Shown here: positions 19,945 to 28,118 of the stretch, in pieces
Position numbering within the stretch: position 1 is the stretch's first letter
Layout: each line of letters opens with the position of its first letter
NCBI GenBank assembly: GCA_964411985.1
Contig: CAYPNF010000012.1
Span: forward strand, 85,522-149,521
Source of the DNA: CAYPNF01 sp964411985
Lineage (GTDB): Bacteria > Verrucomicrobiota > Verrucomicrobiia > Limisphaerales > J093
Length of the DNA: 64,000 nucleotides
Direction of reading: 5' to 3'
Program-made: the position numbers and the translations under genes
The notes under the pieces: model-generated
The model's input: only the letters and a program-made list of their open reading frames with translations
The model's database searches: none
Told to the model about the DNA's origin: nothing

Positions 19945-19959
19945 CTGCAAGTCTTGCAG
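19945..19959. promoter_or_regulatory. Perfect palindrome upstream of the giant gene, candidate operator
   Basis: CTGCAAGTCTTGCAG is a perfect 7-1-7 inverted repeat, 104 bases upstream of the giant gene start. A weak minus-strand promoter (TTTTCA, 16-base gap, TATAGG) can be drawn between it and the gene. No adjacent regulator gene identifies the protein that would bind. Confidence 0.35.
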
Positions 19960-20106
19960 AAGGTGGAGTATAAGTCTCTCACATGGTTTGGGTTAGCCTT
20001 GGCTGCAAACCTGCCCGCATCGTATGTGGTATCTGCGAGGTTGCAGTTCTTGGCGGGAGCGCTCGGGCTCAGAGCTTCGCGCCGATCTTTGGCGGGAGGC
20101 TTCAGC

Positions 20107-20673
20107 TCAAGGCAACTTCAGAAAATTGGCCAGGATCGTGCGCCCGTGCTCGGTCAGGATGCTCTCTGGGTGGAACTGAACGCCGTAGATCGGAAGTTGC
20201 GTGTGCCGGACCCCCATGATCTCTCCCTCTTCGGTCCGTGCGGTGACTTCCAGGCAGGCTGGGAGGCTGGCTGGCTCAATGACGAGGGAATGGTAGCGGG
20301 TGGCGGAGAACGGGTTGGGCATTCCGGCGAACAACTCTCTTCCGTTGTGGTGGATGGGGGAGGTCTTCCCGTGCATCATTCGGTAGTTTACCACCACGTT
20401 CGCCCCAAAAACGTGACCGATGCATTGGTGGCCAAGGCAGACACCCAGGATGGGAACCTGACCGGCAAAGGACTGGATGATTTCGTTGGAAAGGCCTGAT
20501 TCGCGGGGGGAACAGGGGCCCGGAGAAATCAGGATGCGCTCGGGATCCAGAGTTCGAATCTGCTCGAGCGTGATCTGATCGTTGCGATGGACCTCCATTT
20601 TCACGGACATTTCGCCCAAATACTGGACGATGTTATACGTGAAGGAGTCGTAGTTATCGATCACCAGCAGCAT
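20107..20673 (-). CDS. trpG/pabA: Anthranilate / aminodeoxychorismate synthase glutaminase subunit
   Basis: 188 residues starting at MLLVIDNYDSFTYN, the invariant start of class-I glutamine amidotransferases of this branch; the frame extends 24 codons upstream but that part is not conserved. C79 in GVCLGHQ is the nucleophile, and H168 and E170 in FHPES complete the triad. SPGPCSP (50-56) is the oxyanion strand. It releases ammonia from glutamine for the chorismate-using partner TrpE or PabB, supplying anthranilate (tryptophan) or aminodeoxychorismate (folate). No partner gene is adjacent, so sequence alone does not decide between the two, and a shared subunit is possible. Confidence 0.9.
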   Translation of the reverse strand: MLLVIDNYDSFTYNIVQYLGEMSVKMEVHRNDQITLEQIRTLDPERILISPGPCSPRESGLSNEIIQSFAGQVPILGVCLGHQCIGHVFGANVVVNYRMMHGKTSPIHHNGRELFAGMPNPFSATRYHSLVIEPASLPACLEVTARTEEGEIMGVRHTQLPIYGVQFHPESILTEHGRTILANFLKLP

Positions 20674-20981
20674 AAAAGCTGGGGAAGAGTCTAGCGGGGG
20701 TTCTGACAATGGAAAGCTCAATCCAAGGGGTGGGGGGCGGCTCACTGAATCCCTTGAATAGAAACTGGTTCCCGGGCATCCAACCCTGTAACCTCCTGCG
20801 ACCTGTTAGCGTCTCTCTCAGGAGACAACATTCGGTATGCTGAAGTTTTGTGGGTCCGAGAGAAGGTTGGTGCATAACCAGCCCGGTGCGCCTGTCCATT
20901 GGGTCCTTGGACGGGCTTCTTGCCTTTTCGGCGAAATCTTTGCGGACCCCGGAGTTGTATCTCGCCTCTAATGGTAATGCG

Positions 20982-22739
20982 ATGGTAACGAACGATCGAT
21001 ATCCTGGCCGCCGACTTGGTTCGTCGCTCACTGCGACGTTCCTTATCGCTTTATTAGCAGTTGGTTGCACGTCAAGCCACTACCGGAAGTCAGCTGACAA
21101 AGAGGTCTACAACATCATCAAGTCCGTGGACAATCAGGTTTTTGGGCGGACAAATGATTTCAGCATCAATACCCGCTATTCTGCTCGCGATCCCAAAGCG
21201 ATTCCTTCTGCCGAGATTATTGAGGATCGAACCGGCACGAACCGGATGGTGATTAACCTGAGTAAAGCCCTTGAACTTGCGGTTCAAAGCAGCCGTGAGT
21301 ACCAGACTCAAAAGGAGCAACTTTACCTTACCTCACTCACCCTGACGGGAGCCAGGTATGAATTTGGACCACAGTTCCTCGCCAATGGCACGGCTCAAGT
21401 CGCCGGCGGGGTCAGGAAGGGATCCGAAGCAAAGGGGTCTTTTGGCGGGCAATTGGGAGTGAGTCAGCTGTTGAAGACGGGTGGAAAACTGACAGCAACC
21501 TTGGGAAACGACCTGGTCCGTTACTTCGCGGGAAGGCCGGACAACGTGGTGCGCAATACTGCCATCAATACCCTGTCGGTAAGCCTCACGCAACCGATTC
21601 TGCGGGGATTTGGGGTGAACGACCCGTCGGTGGAAGCCCTGACCCAAGCCGAGCGGAACGTGGTGTATGCCATCCGCACCTTCAGCCTCTACCAGCAGCA
21701 GTTCGCGGTGGACGTGGTGAACGCCTACTTCACTCTGCTGACGCAGAAGAACATTGTACGCAACAACTACCGGGATTACCTCAGCCGTGCGGAGTTGACA
21801 AAGTACTTGGACGCCCGGTCGGTGGACCGTGAGCGCAAGAGCAGCGTCTATGATGCGCGGACCTCGGAGTTGTCCTCTCGGACAAGTTATATCAATTCCT
21901 TGGCGAACTACTTGACCGCCATGGACAGTTTCAAGACCCGACTGGGGTTGCCGATCTCTACGGATCTGTTTCTGGAAGATCAAGATCTGCAGGAGTTGAT
22001 CAGTGCCGGGGTGACCGAGGTGGACGTCGATCGCTCGGCGGCATTCCGCCTGTGTGTGGAAAAGCAGATGGAAATCCTCAATGCCATCGACCGGTTTGAG
22101 GATACGAAGAGAAAGGTCCGGGTTGCCAAAGACCAGCTCAGGACCGAAGCGTCGCTCTTTGGGACCGCGAGTCTCTCTTCGGACGCGCCTGATGACTATA
22201 CGCAGTTCGACATCAACAAAGTGCGCTACACTGCTGGCATCCGGGTGAACCTTCCCGTGGATCGCTTGCGCGAGCGCAACGCCTACCGGTCTAGCCTCGT
22301 TTCTTTCGAATCCCAAGTGCGGTCCCTGGCCACCACCCTGGATAACTACAAAGACCGGATCGATCGTGGCTTGCGAACGGCGGAGCAGGCACGCCTGACT
22401 TATCTCAACGCGGTGGAGTCCCTCAAGGTTGCCGAACGGCGGGTGGAAAACAACAAGATGCTGCTCGACGCGGGTCGGGCCACCCCGCGGGATTCCCGTG
22501 AAGCCCAGGACAGCTTGGTCCAGGCGCAGAATTCGTTGGTCACCACCTACACGGTCTTCCTCAGTGCCCGCCTGGGATTGCTGCTCAACATGGGGGTGAT
22601 CGACACCCGTCCAGAGAGATTCTGGCTGACGGATCCCCTCAAAGATTTGCTGACCGCGGAGCAGCGCAGTGTACCGATCCTGCGCATGCCTGAAGACAAA
22701 GTCCTGCCTCCCGAGTCTTTCCTAGAACCTGCGTCATGA
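20982..22739 (+). CDS. TolC-family outer-membrane efflux lipoprotein
   Basis: 585 residues from ATG 20982. That start places a lipoprotein signal correctly: basic N-terminus, hydrophobic core and lipobox LAVGC with C29. The frame also opens at GTG 20850, giving an improbable 44-residue leader. The mature protein has the long coiled-coil helices and repeated-half plan of TolC/OprM proteins: INLSKALELAVQSSREYQTQKEQLYL, LSVSLTQPILRGFG, then a second half with VRVAKDQLRTE and LLLNMGV. It would form the outer-membrane channel of the tripartite exporter encoded downstream. It overlaps the adaptor gene by four bases (ATGA), so the genes are translationally coupled. Confidence 0.9.
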   Translation: MVTNDRYPGRRLGSSLTATFLIALLAVGCTSSHYRKSADKEVYNIIKSVDNQVFGRTNDFSINTRYSARDPKAIPSAEIIEDRTGTNRMVINLSKALELAVQSSREYQTQKEQLYLTSLTLTGARYEFGPQFLANGTAQVAGGVRKGSEAKGSFGGQLGVSQLLKTGGKLTATLGNDLVRYFAGRPDNVVRNTAINTLSVSLTQPILRGFGVNDPSVEALTQAERNVVYAIRTFSLYQQQFAVDVVNAYFTLLTQKNIVRNNYRDYLSRAELTKYLDARSVDRERKSSVYDARTSELSSRTSYINSLANYLTAMDSFKTRLGLPISTDLFLEDQDLQELISAGVTEVDVDRSAAFRLCVEKQMEILNAIDRFEDTKRKVRVAKDQLRTEASLFGTASLSSDAPDDYTQFDINKVRYTAGIRVNLPVDRLRERNAYRSSLVSFESQVRSLATTLDNYKDRIDRGLRTAEQARLTYLNAVESLKVAERRVENNKMLLDAGRATPRDSREAQDSLVQAQNSLVTTYTVFLSARLGLLLNMGVIDTRPERFWLTDPLKDLLTAEQRSVPILRMPEDKVLPPESFLEPAS

Positions 22740-24814
22740 ACCCAAATCCTTCCTCTCCTCAAGCTTCGGCTGTTTCTGGTCGACGCCCGCTGATTCTCGC
22801 CGTGGTGTCGATCCTGGTGGTGGCAGCCCTCTATTTTGTCCTTCGCCCGGCCAAGAGCAATGGCAGTGCCACCGCCTACTTCGAGGTAAAGCGGGGCGAC
22901 TTCACGGTATCGGTGGTCGAGGGGGGTACCCTGGCGGCGGTGAGCGAGGTCAGTATTCGCAATGAAGTCGAGGGGACAGCGCGCATTATCTCGATCGTCC
23001 CGGAAGGGTCCTACGTTAAGAAAGGGGATTTGCTCGTGGAGTTGGACTCCGCCCAGGCCACAGACCAGGTCAACCAGCAGTTGATCAACTACGAGAAAGC
23101 CAAATTCGCGGTAGAGCAGGCCAAGGCACAACTGGAAATTGCGAAGAGCGCTACGAACAGCGATTTCATGGCTGCGGACCTCAAGGTGAAATTCGCGAAG
23201 ATTGACGAACGGAAATACAAGGAGGGGCAGCGCGCGGTGGATTTGGTGGAGGCTACGAACAAGCTGATTCAAGTCCTCGCCCAGCTCAAGGTGAACGAAG
23301 ACAGTTACTCGAATTCGGTGACCCTGGCTGAGAAGGGGTATGAGACCAGGCAAAAGGTGGATGGAGACTATCTTTCCGTGCTGAATAACCGGAACTCCTT
23401 AACCGTGGCGAGCAACGGGATCTGGATTCTCAAGGAATTTGATGTCCCCAAACTCCTTGACAAGTATGAATCGGACGTCCGCCAGGCTCAGCAGGAATTG
23501 GAGCGGGTGGTGAGCCAGAACAAGCGCAAGATGGCTCAATACGAAGCGGATCTGGACGCGCAGGAAAACACGCTGGCCCTCAGCAAACTGAAACTGGACC
23601 GGGATCAGAAGAACCTCGCGTCCTCGAAAATCTATGCCCCTCAGGAGGGCTTGGTGGTCTACCAAATCAGTGAAAACCGGTTCAGCAGCGAATCGTTGAT
23701 TGAAGGTGGTGCCGTGGTCCGCAATCGGCAGGAGTTGATCAAGTTGCCCGACCTATCCAGGATGAAGGTGACCGTCAAGATTCACGAATCGCACGTCAAC
23801 ATGATCCGGCCGGGCCTTCCGGCGTTTGTCACGTTGGATTCGATGCCTGACACCAGGTTTGCGGGGATCGTGGAGAAGGTGGCACCCTTGCCGGATAACC
23901 AGGCGCGATGGGGCAACCCCAACTTGAAGGTGTATAACACCGACATCTATGTCACCGATCCTCTGCCCAACGTGAAGCCGGGCGTCTCGGCCAAAGCCGA
24001 GATCATCATCACCAATATCGCAAGCACCCTTTTTGTGCCGATCCAGGCAGTCACCAGTCTGAAGGGGAAACAGGTGGCCTATGTGACTACGGGTGCCAAG
24101 CAGGAGCCACGACCCGTCGAGGCAGGGTTGTTTAACACCAAGTTCATCGAGATCATCCAGGGTCTGAAGGAAGGGGATCGGGTGTTGCTTTCTCCTCCGT
24201 TTGACATGCAGGACAAGGACATGGATGGCTCGGTCCTTACGGCTGAGGAAAAGGCGAAAGTGAAGGTGACCAACAGTGCGGCGGCAAAAGTTGGTGCCGC
24301 CCCTGCGGCGCGCCCACAGCCAGCGACTGAGCCTGGAGCACTGAGTCCAAGGACGGGACAGGAGGCGCAAACCCAACCAGGGCAAGCCCCGGAGGGCGGG
24401 CGAGCTGCGGGGGCGCGCGGGCCCGGCGGAGGGTTCAACCGCGAGGAAATGATGAAGCAGTACGACAAGAATGGCGACGGCGAACTGGATGAGACGGAGC
24501 GCAACGCGATGCGCGAGGCCATGGCAGCGCGCTTCGGGGCGCAAGGCGGGCCTGGCGGTCCTGGTGGGCAGGGGAGGCAGGGCGGACAGCGGCTCAGCCA
24601 GGAAGAGATGTTGAAGCGCTTTGACAAGAACGGTGATGGAGAATTGGATGAGACGGAGCGTGCGGCCATGCGCACGGAGTTCGGAGGTTCGCGCACGAAC
24701 CGCACGGAACGCCGCCGCGATGCCGAGAATGGCACCCCCCGCGCTCCGCGTGGGGATGGGGCTTCAGGGGAGTCGCAAGGAGATCGAGGGGGCGGTCGGG
24801 CGCCTTCGGAGTAA
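22736..24814 (+). CDS. MacA-like periplasmic adaptor with C-terminal EF-hand extension
   Basis: 692 residues, far longer than a usual MacA (about 370). Residues 17-37 form the inner-membrane anchor. The lipoyl half-motifs (VEGTARIISIVPEGSYVKKGDLLVEL, and the return strand APQEGLVVYQ near 301) flank a long coiled-coil hairpin (about 105-295). Beta-barrel and membrane-proximal domains run to about 488. Beyond that comes an Ala/Pro/Gly-rich tail carrying three canonical EF-hand calcium loops: D493-E504 (DKDMDGSVLTAE), D577-E588 and D630-E641 (both DKNGDGELDETE). The adaptor links the TolC-like channel to the MacB permease. The EF-hand tail is not part of known MacA and suggests calcium binding in the periplasm. 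Confidence 0.9.
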   Translation: MNPNPSSPQASAVSGRRPLILAVVSILVVAALYFVLRPAKSNGSATAYFEVKRGDFTVSVVEGGTLAAVSEVSIRNEVEGTARIISIVPEGSYVKKGDLLVELDSAQATDQVNQQLINYEKAKFAVEQAKAQLEIAKSATNSDFMAADLKVKFAKIDERKYKEGQRAVDLVEATNKLIQVLAQLKVNEDSYSNSVTLAEKGYETRQKVDGDYLSVLNNRNSLTVASNGIWILKEFDVPKLLDKYESDVRQAQQELERVVSQNKRKMAQYEADLDAQENTLALSKLKLDRDQKNLASSKIYAPQEGLVVYQISENRFSSESLIEGGAVVRNRQELIKLPDLSRMKVTVKIHESHVNMIRPGLPAFVTLDSMPDTRFAGIVEKVAPLPDNQARWGNPNLKVYNTDIYVTDPLPNVKPGVSAKAEIIITNIASTLFVPIQAVTSLKGKQVAYVTTGAKQEPRPVEAGLFNTKFIEIIQGLKEGDRVLLSPPFDMQDKDMDGSVLTAEEKAKVKVTNSAAAKVGAAPAARPQPATEPGALSPRTGQEAQTQPGQAPEGGRAAGARGPGGGFNREEMMKQYDKNGDGELDETERNAMREAMAARFGAQGGPGGPGGQGRQGGQRLSQEEMLKRFDKNGDGELDETERAAMRTEFGGSRTNRTERRRDAENGTPRAPRGDGASGESQGDRGGGRAPSE

Positions 24815-24837
24815 ACACTGACCGAGACGGCGAGCCG

Positions 24838-25602
24838 ATGACGATAAGCCAAGCCAACGCTGTGAATTTGCATCCGGGTGCGATCATCCAGATTCAAGGC
24901 ATCGAGAAACGCTACGTTTTGGGCGTGGATCTCGAGGTTCGGGCCTTGAGGGGTGTTAGCCTGGACATCCACGAAGGGTCCTACGTGGCGATCATGGGCC
25001 CCTCCGGCTCGGGTAAATCCACGATGCTCAACATCCTGGGCTGCCTGGATCGGCCCACTTCGGGATCGTACATGCTGGGCGGGGAGGACGTGGCCCGCAT
25101 GCCTGACGATGCCCTGTCTGAGGCGCGCGGGAGGAAGATCGGCTTCATCTTCCAGTCGTATAACCTGATCGCGCAGCTCACGGTGATTGAGAACATCCAG
25201 GTTCCCTTGCTGTATCAGGGCAAGGACTTGCGAGCCCACTTGTCGCGCTGCGAGGAATTGGCAGAGCTCGTGGGGCTTGGAGACCGGTTGCACCACCGCC
25301 CGAACCAGCTTTCGGGAGGGCAACAGCAGCGGGTTGCCATCGCCCGGTCCCTGGTGAATGATCCGATCATGATCCTGGCCGATGAGCCCACTGGGAACTT
25401 GGACTCCAAGACGGGGATGGAGGTGCTGGAGCTCATCGACCGCCTCAACGCCAATGGCAAGACCATCGTTTTGGTCACCCATGACGAACGAATTGCGGGT
25501 CGCGCCCATCAAGTCATTCACATGAAAGACGGTCTGATTGACCGGGAGGTCTGGAACCGCCCCTTGAAGGGCCAAAGCGAAACCTCCAAAACCAAGCAAT
25601 AG
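24838..25602 (+). CDS. MacB/LolD-type ABC transporter ATP-binding protein
   Basis: 254 residues. Walker A GPSGSGKS (54-61), Q-loop in FIFQSYNLI, signature LSGGQQQRVAIARSL, Walker B ILADEPTGNLD and the H-loop VLVTHD are all intact. The subfamily traits (PTGNLD and LGCLDRPTSG) are those of MacB, LolD and FtsE ATPases, which drive mechanotransmission instead of transport through the membrane. In Escherichia coli MacB the ATPase and permease are one chain; here they are separate genes nine bases apart. It powers the exporter together with the permease at 25612. Confidence 0.93.
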   Translation: MTISQANAVNLHPGAIIQIQGIEKRYVLGVDLEVRALRGVSLDIHEGSYVAIMGPSGSGKSTMLNILGCLDRPTSGSYMLGGEDVARMPDDALSEARGRKIGFIFQSYNLIAQLTVIENIQVPLLYQGKDLRAHLSRCEELAELVGLGDRLHHRPNQLSGGQQQRVAIARSLVNDPIMILADEPTGNLDSKTGMEVLELIDRLNANGKTIVLVTHDERIAGRAHQVIHMKDGLIDREVWNRPLKGQSETSKTKQ

Positions 25603-25611
25603 CAGGGTCTC

Positions 25612-26916
25612 ATGATCGGCTCTCAATTTGGCAGCACCATTACGCTCGGCATCAAAACGTTGATGCTGCACAAGCTGCGCTCGGCGCTGACCATGCTGGG
25701 CATCATCTTTGGTGTCTGCTCGGTGATCGCGATGCTGGCGATTGGCGAAGGAGCCTCCTACGAGGCCCAGGAGGCCATCAAGAAACTGGGCAGCAACAAC
25801 ATTATCATGCGGAGCGTGAAGCCCGCCGAAGCGACCCGGCAGCAGGGCGGGGGAGGGGGAGGTGGCGGATCGAGGGGTACGCAACTCAAGTACGGCCTCA
25901 GCTATGACGATGGCGCCCGCATCCAATCGACCATCCCCGGGGTGAAACGGGTGTTGCCCATGCGCATCATCCGCGAGAACGTGCGGTTTGGCCGCACGGA
26001 ATTGCCCTGCCAGGTGATTGGAACGCTGCCCTTTTACGGAGAGGTGACCGGAGCTGCCATGGTGCGAGGGCGTTTCCTGGCCTACTTTGATGAGCAGCAC
26101 CAGGAGAACGTCTGCGTCATCACCACTGGCTTGGCCAGGCGTCTTTTCCCCAACTTGGATCCGCTGCAGCATACCGTCAAGGTGGATGCCTTTTACTACC
26201 GGGTGATTGGTATCATTCAGGAGCGCAGCCAGCCTGAGCAACGGTCTCAGTCCGGGAAGATGGAAGGGCAACCGCTGGACAACAATGTCTACATCCCCCT
26301 GGCTACCTCCCGCACTCGTTTTGGCGAGGTGCTGATCCGCAGATCTGCCGGGAGTTTCGAGGCGGAGGAAGTGCAGCTTCACCAGATTACCGTGCAGATG
26401 CGGGATACCGACTCCGTGGAGACGGCCGATCCGCAGATCAAGACCATGATCAGCCGGTTTCACGAGCAGAACGACTATGAGATCATCGTCCCGCTGCAGC
26501 TCCTCCGGCAGGCAGAGCAGACCAAGCGCATCTTCAGCATCGTGCTGGGCTCCATCGCTGCGATTTCTCTGCTGGTCGGTGGGATTGGGATCATGAACAT
26601 CATGTTGGCAACGGTGACAGAGCGTACTCGCGAGATTGGTGTTCGTCGGGCGTTGGGAGCAAAGAAACGCGATATCACGATTCAGTTCCTGGTGGAAACG
26701 GTGGTGTTGTCCGTGGGAGGAGGGGTAATCGGAGTCTTTGTGGGAGTGGTGACGCCTTTCATCGTGTCGCACCTCACGGACATGAAGACAATTGTTACCG
26801 TCTGGTCGGTGTTGCTTGCCTTTAGCATCTCGGGAGCCGTCGGCATCATCTTTGGACTGTATCCTGCTAAAGCGGCCGCGGATCTCGACCCCATCGACGC
26901 TTTGCGGCACGAGTAG
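25612..26916 (+). CDS. MacB-type ABC transporter permease
   Basis: 434 residues with the standard plan: an N-terminal membrane helix (ALTMLGIIFGVCSVIAML), a large periplasmic MacB_PCD domain (about 45-290), and three C-terminal helices of the FtsX domain (FSIVLGSIAAISLLVGGIGIMNIM, then TERTREIGVRRALGAKKRDI as coupling helix, and two more segments). A Gly-rich loop (QGGGGGGGGSRG, near residue 85) is inserted early in the periplasmic domain. The substrate could be a macrolide-like compound, peptide, siderophore or lipoprotein; the sequence does not tell. It is the last gene of the operon. Confidence 0.92.
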   Translation: MIGSQFGSTITLGIKTLMLHKLRSALTMLGIIFGVCSVIAMLAIGEGASYEAQEAIKKLGSNNIIMRSVKPAEATRQQGGGGGGGGSRGTQLKYGLSYDDGARIQSTIPGVKRVLPMRIIRENVRFGRTELPCQVIGTLPFYGEVTGAAMVRGRFLAYFDEQHQENVCVITTGLARRLFPNLDPLQHTVKVDAFYYRVIGIIQERSQPEQRSQSGKMEGQPLDNNVYIPLATSRTRFGEVLIRRSAGSFEAEEVQLHQITVQMRDTDSVETADPQIKTMISRFHEQNDYEIIVPLQLLRQAEQTKRIFSIVLGSIAAISLLVGGIGIMNIMLATVTERTREIGVRRALGAKKRDITIQFLVETVVLSVGGGVIGVFVGVVTPFIVSHLTDMKTIVTVWSVLLAFSISGAVGIIFGLYPAKAAADLDPIDALRHE

Positions 26917-26959
26917 CGAGGGTCTACCACAGAACACACGGAAGGGAGCGGGTAGAAAC

Positions 26960-26986
26960 CACGAATTACACGAATCACACGAATGG
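26960..26986. repeat. Three tandem 9-bp CACGAATnn units
   Basis: CACGAATTA, CACGAATCA and CACGAATGG follow each other without a gap, shortly after CCACAGAACACACGGAAG. Similar CACGAAT strings are, from memory, scattered in intergenic DNA of many environmental bacteria. No function is known. Confidence 0.5.
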
Positions 26987-27034
26987 GCAGTGAATCGTGG
27001 GTCTCGGGTGTCAAGTACTCAGCCTGGCTTCAAC

Positions 27035-27104
27035 GGGGCCGCGCTCGGCTGAGCGTGTAAGTAGGCTATAGCACGGGTTTGCGTCCTGAGGCGCGGCCCC
27101 TTTT
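27035..27104 (+). terminator. Long GC-rich hairpin after the exporter operon, possible terminator
   Basis: GGGGCCGCGC (27035-27044) pairs perfectly with GCGCGGCCCC (27091-27100) around a 46-base loop that contains a second small hairpin (GCTC-GGCT-GAGC, 27042-27053, overlapping the foot of the outer arm). Four T residues follow. It lies about 120 bases past the permease stop. The loop is longer than in ordinary terminators. Confidence 0.4.
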
Positions 27105-27163
27105 AGGCCAAAACGGGAGGCTCTGGATAGAGTAGCGAGAGCTCTGAACGCGCAGTGGAAGAC

Positions 27164-27367
27164 CTAAGCTGTGGTCGCGAGAATGACCTTTTGGGACTGG
27201 GCGGAAATGCCCTCGGGCAAACGCACCTCCCAGCGCGTTTCGCTCTGGTCCACTTGCAGGAACAGTTCGGCGATGCTCGGCGGGTGGTCGATGGGAGCAT
27301 CTACGAGAAGAAAATCTGGACCCATCTGGGCAACGGGGATCGAACGCCCCCCGACCGAGAGGCTCAT
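27164..27367 (-). CDS. Small conserved hypothetical protein (67 residues)
   Basis: ATG at 27367 with an AAGTGAGA stretch just upstream as ribosome site; earlier in-frame ATGs at 27412 and 27421 would run into the divergent gene. The protein reads MSLSVGGRSIPVAQMGPDFL, then PIDHPPSIAEL, LQVDQSETRWEVRLPEGIS. The regular alternation of strands, an Asp-Phe-Leu turn and the R-W-x-V-R-L-P-(E/D)-G-I-S end look like a small beta-barrel; I recall similar short proteins in other Verrucomicrobiota and Planctomycetota, without known function. No signal peptide. It is divergent from, and 43 bases away from, the half-kinase gene at 27411. Confidence 0.6.
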   Translation of the reverse strand: MSLSVGGRSIPVAQMGPDFLLVDAPIDHPPSIAELFLQVDQSETRWEVRLPEGISAQSQKVILATTA

Positions 27368-27410
27368 TCTCACTTGGGCGGAGTGGCCGCCCTGATTCGA
27401 TGACGTGATC

Positions 27411-27905
27411 ATGGAAGACATTCTGATCCAGAGAGCTCGGACCTATGCCTTGCGGCGTCAACTGTCCCTCGCCGAGCGGCTGGGCTTCGGTATTCACGGT
27501 ACCGTCTTTGTTGCCAAAAACAACATCAAACCGGCAAAGACCGCCATCAAAGTACATCGCTTTGGCGAGGCATTTCAGCGAGAGTGTGCGATCTATGAGA
27601 GGTTGCAGGCCGCCAAGGTGAGCAAGGTTCTCGAGTTCAACGTGCCGCAGTTGGTTGATGTCGACGAGGAACTGCAGGTTGTCGAGATGACCATCGTCTC
27701 GCGGCCTTTCGTTTTGGATTTCGCAGGCGCGTATCTCGACGTACCACCGGACTTCTCTGAAGAAATATGGGCTGAATGGGAGATTGAGAAGCGGGAACAG
27801 TTTGAACTTAGGTGGCCGCAGGTGCAGGCTGTGTTGGGAGAGCTGGAGGGTATGGACATCTACATGGTTGACGTATCGCCGAGCAATGTTGCTTTCCTCG
27901 ACTGA
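27411..27905 (+). CDS. Stand-alone kinase-like N-lobe/catalytic-loop protein (164 residues)
   Basis: Start ATG 27411. The sequence has the upstream half of a protein-kinase-like fold: a glycine-loop-like FGIHGTVFVA (26-35), AIKV with K47, an Asp/Glu-rich middle with VVEMTIVSRPFVLDFAGAYLD, and a catalytic-loop equivalent VDVSPSN with D154 and N159. It then ends at AFLD, where D164 stands where the DFG aspartate would be, so the activation segment and most of the C-lobe are absent. The reading frame is clean and the motifs are conserved in what I recall of homologues, so it is probably a genuine compact protein and not debris. It could bind nucleotide or be a pseudokinase. Confidence 0.65.
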   Translation: MEDILIQRARTYALRRQLSLAERLGFGIHGTVFVAKNNIKPAKTAIKVHRFGEAFQRECAIYERLQAAKVSKVLEFNVPQLVDVDEELQVVEMTIVSRPFVLDFAGAYLDVPPDFSEEIWAEWEIEKREQFELRWPQVQAVLGELEGMDIYMVDVSPSNVAFLD

Positions 27906-28035
27906 TGCGGCGAATCCAGGGTGGCATGAATGGAAAGCCATCCTCATCGGCGCTGGTCCTCCCGCTCTGGGGGGATTTTTCGCTCCGCTCCTAGCCAGGA
28001 GGGAGCGTTGAAAGCCGCAGGAGTGAGTCGGATAC

Positions 28036-28047
28036 TGTCTTCCGACA
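28036..28047. repeat. TTCC-loop hairpin, short copy
   Basis: TGTC-TTCC-GACA. It shares the GTCTTCCGACA core with the longer hairpin at 41543-41564 and the TTCC loop with that at 41476-41493. The surrounding gap (27906-28118) also has a hairpin CGCTCCGCTCCT / AGGAGGGAGCG; otherwise no gene is seen. Confidence 0.4.
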
Positions 28048-28118
28048 ACGCGCACGACGTTTGTGGTGTTGATAAAGGAATCGATTCTTTGGGGGCGCGA
28101 TGCTAGGTTTATGGCCGG

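Noticed and set aside
20850..20981. N-terminal extension of the TolC-family protein from GTG 20850
   Set aside because: It would bury the lipoprotein signal 44 residues inside the protein; ATG 20982 gives a normal signal.
21333..22316. A 327-codon open frame on the minus strand
   Set aside because: Antisense to the TolC-family gene; no recognisable domain.
24079..26937. A 952-codon open frame on the minus strand
   Set aside because: It lies antisense to the MacA/MacB genes, whose motifs are unmistakable; the antisense protein is low-complexity, rich in His, Arg and Pro. It is an effect of high GC content and codon bias.
26960..26986. CRISPR array
   Set aside because: The units are 9 bases and contiguous, without spacers, and no cas genes are present.
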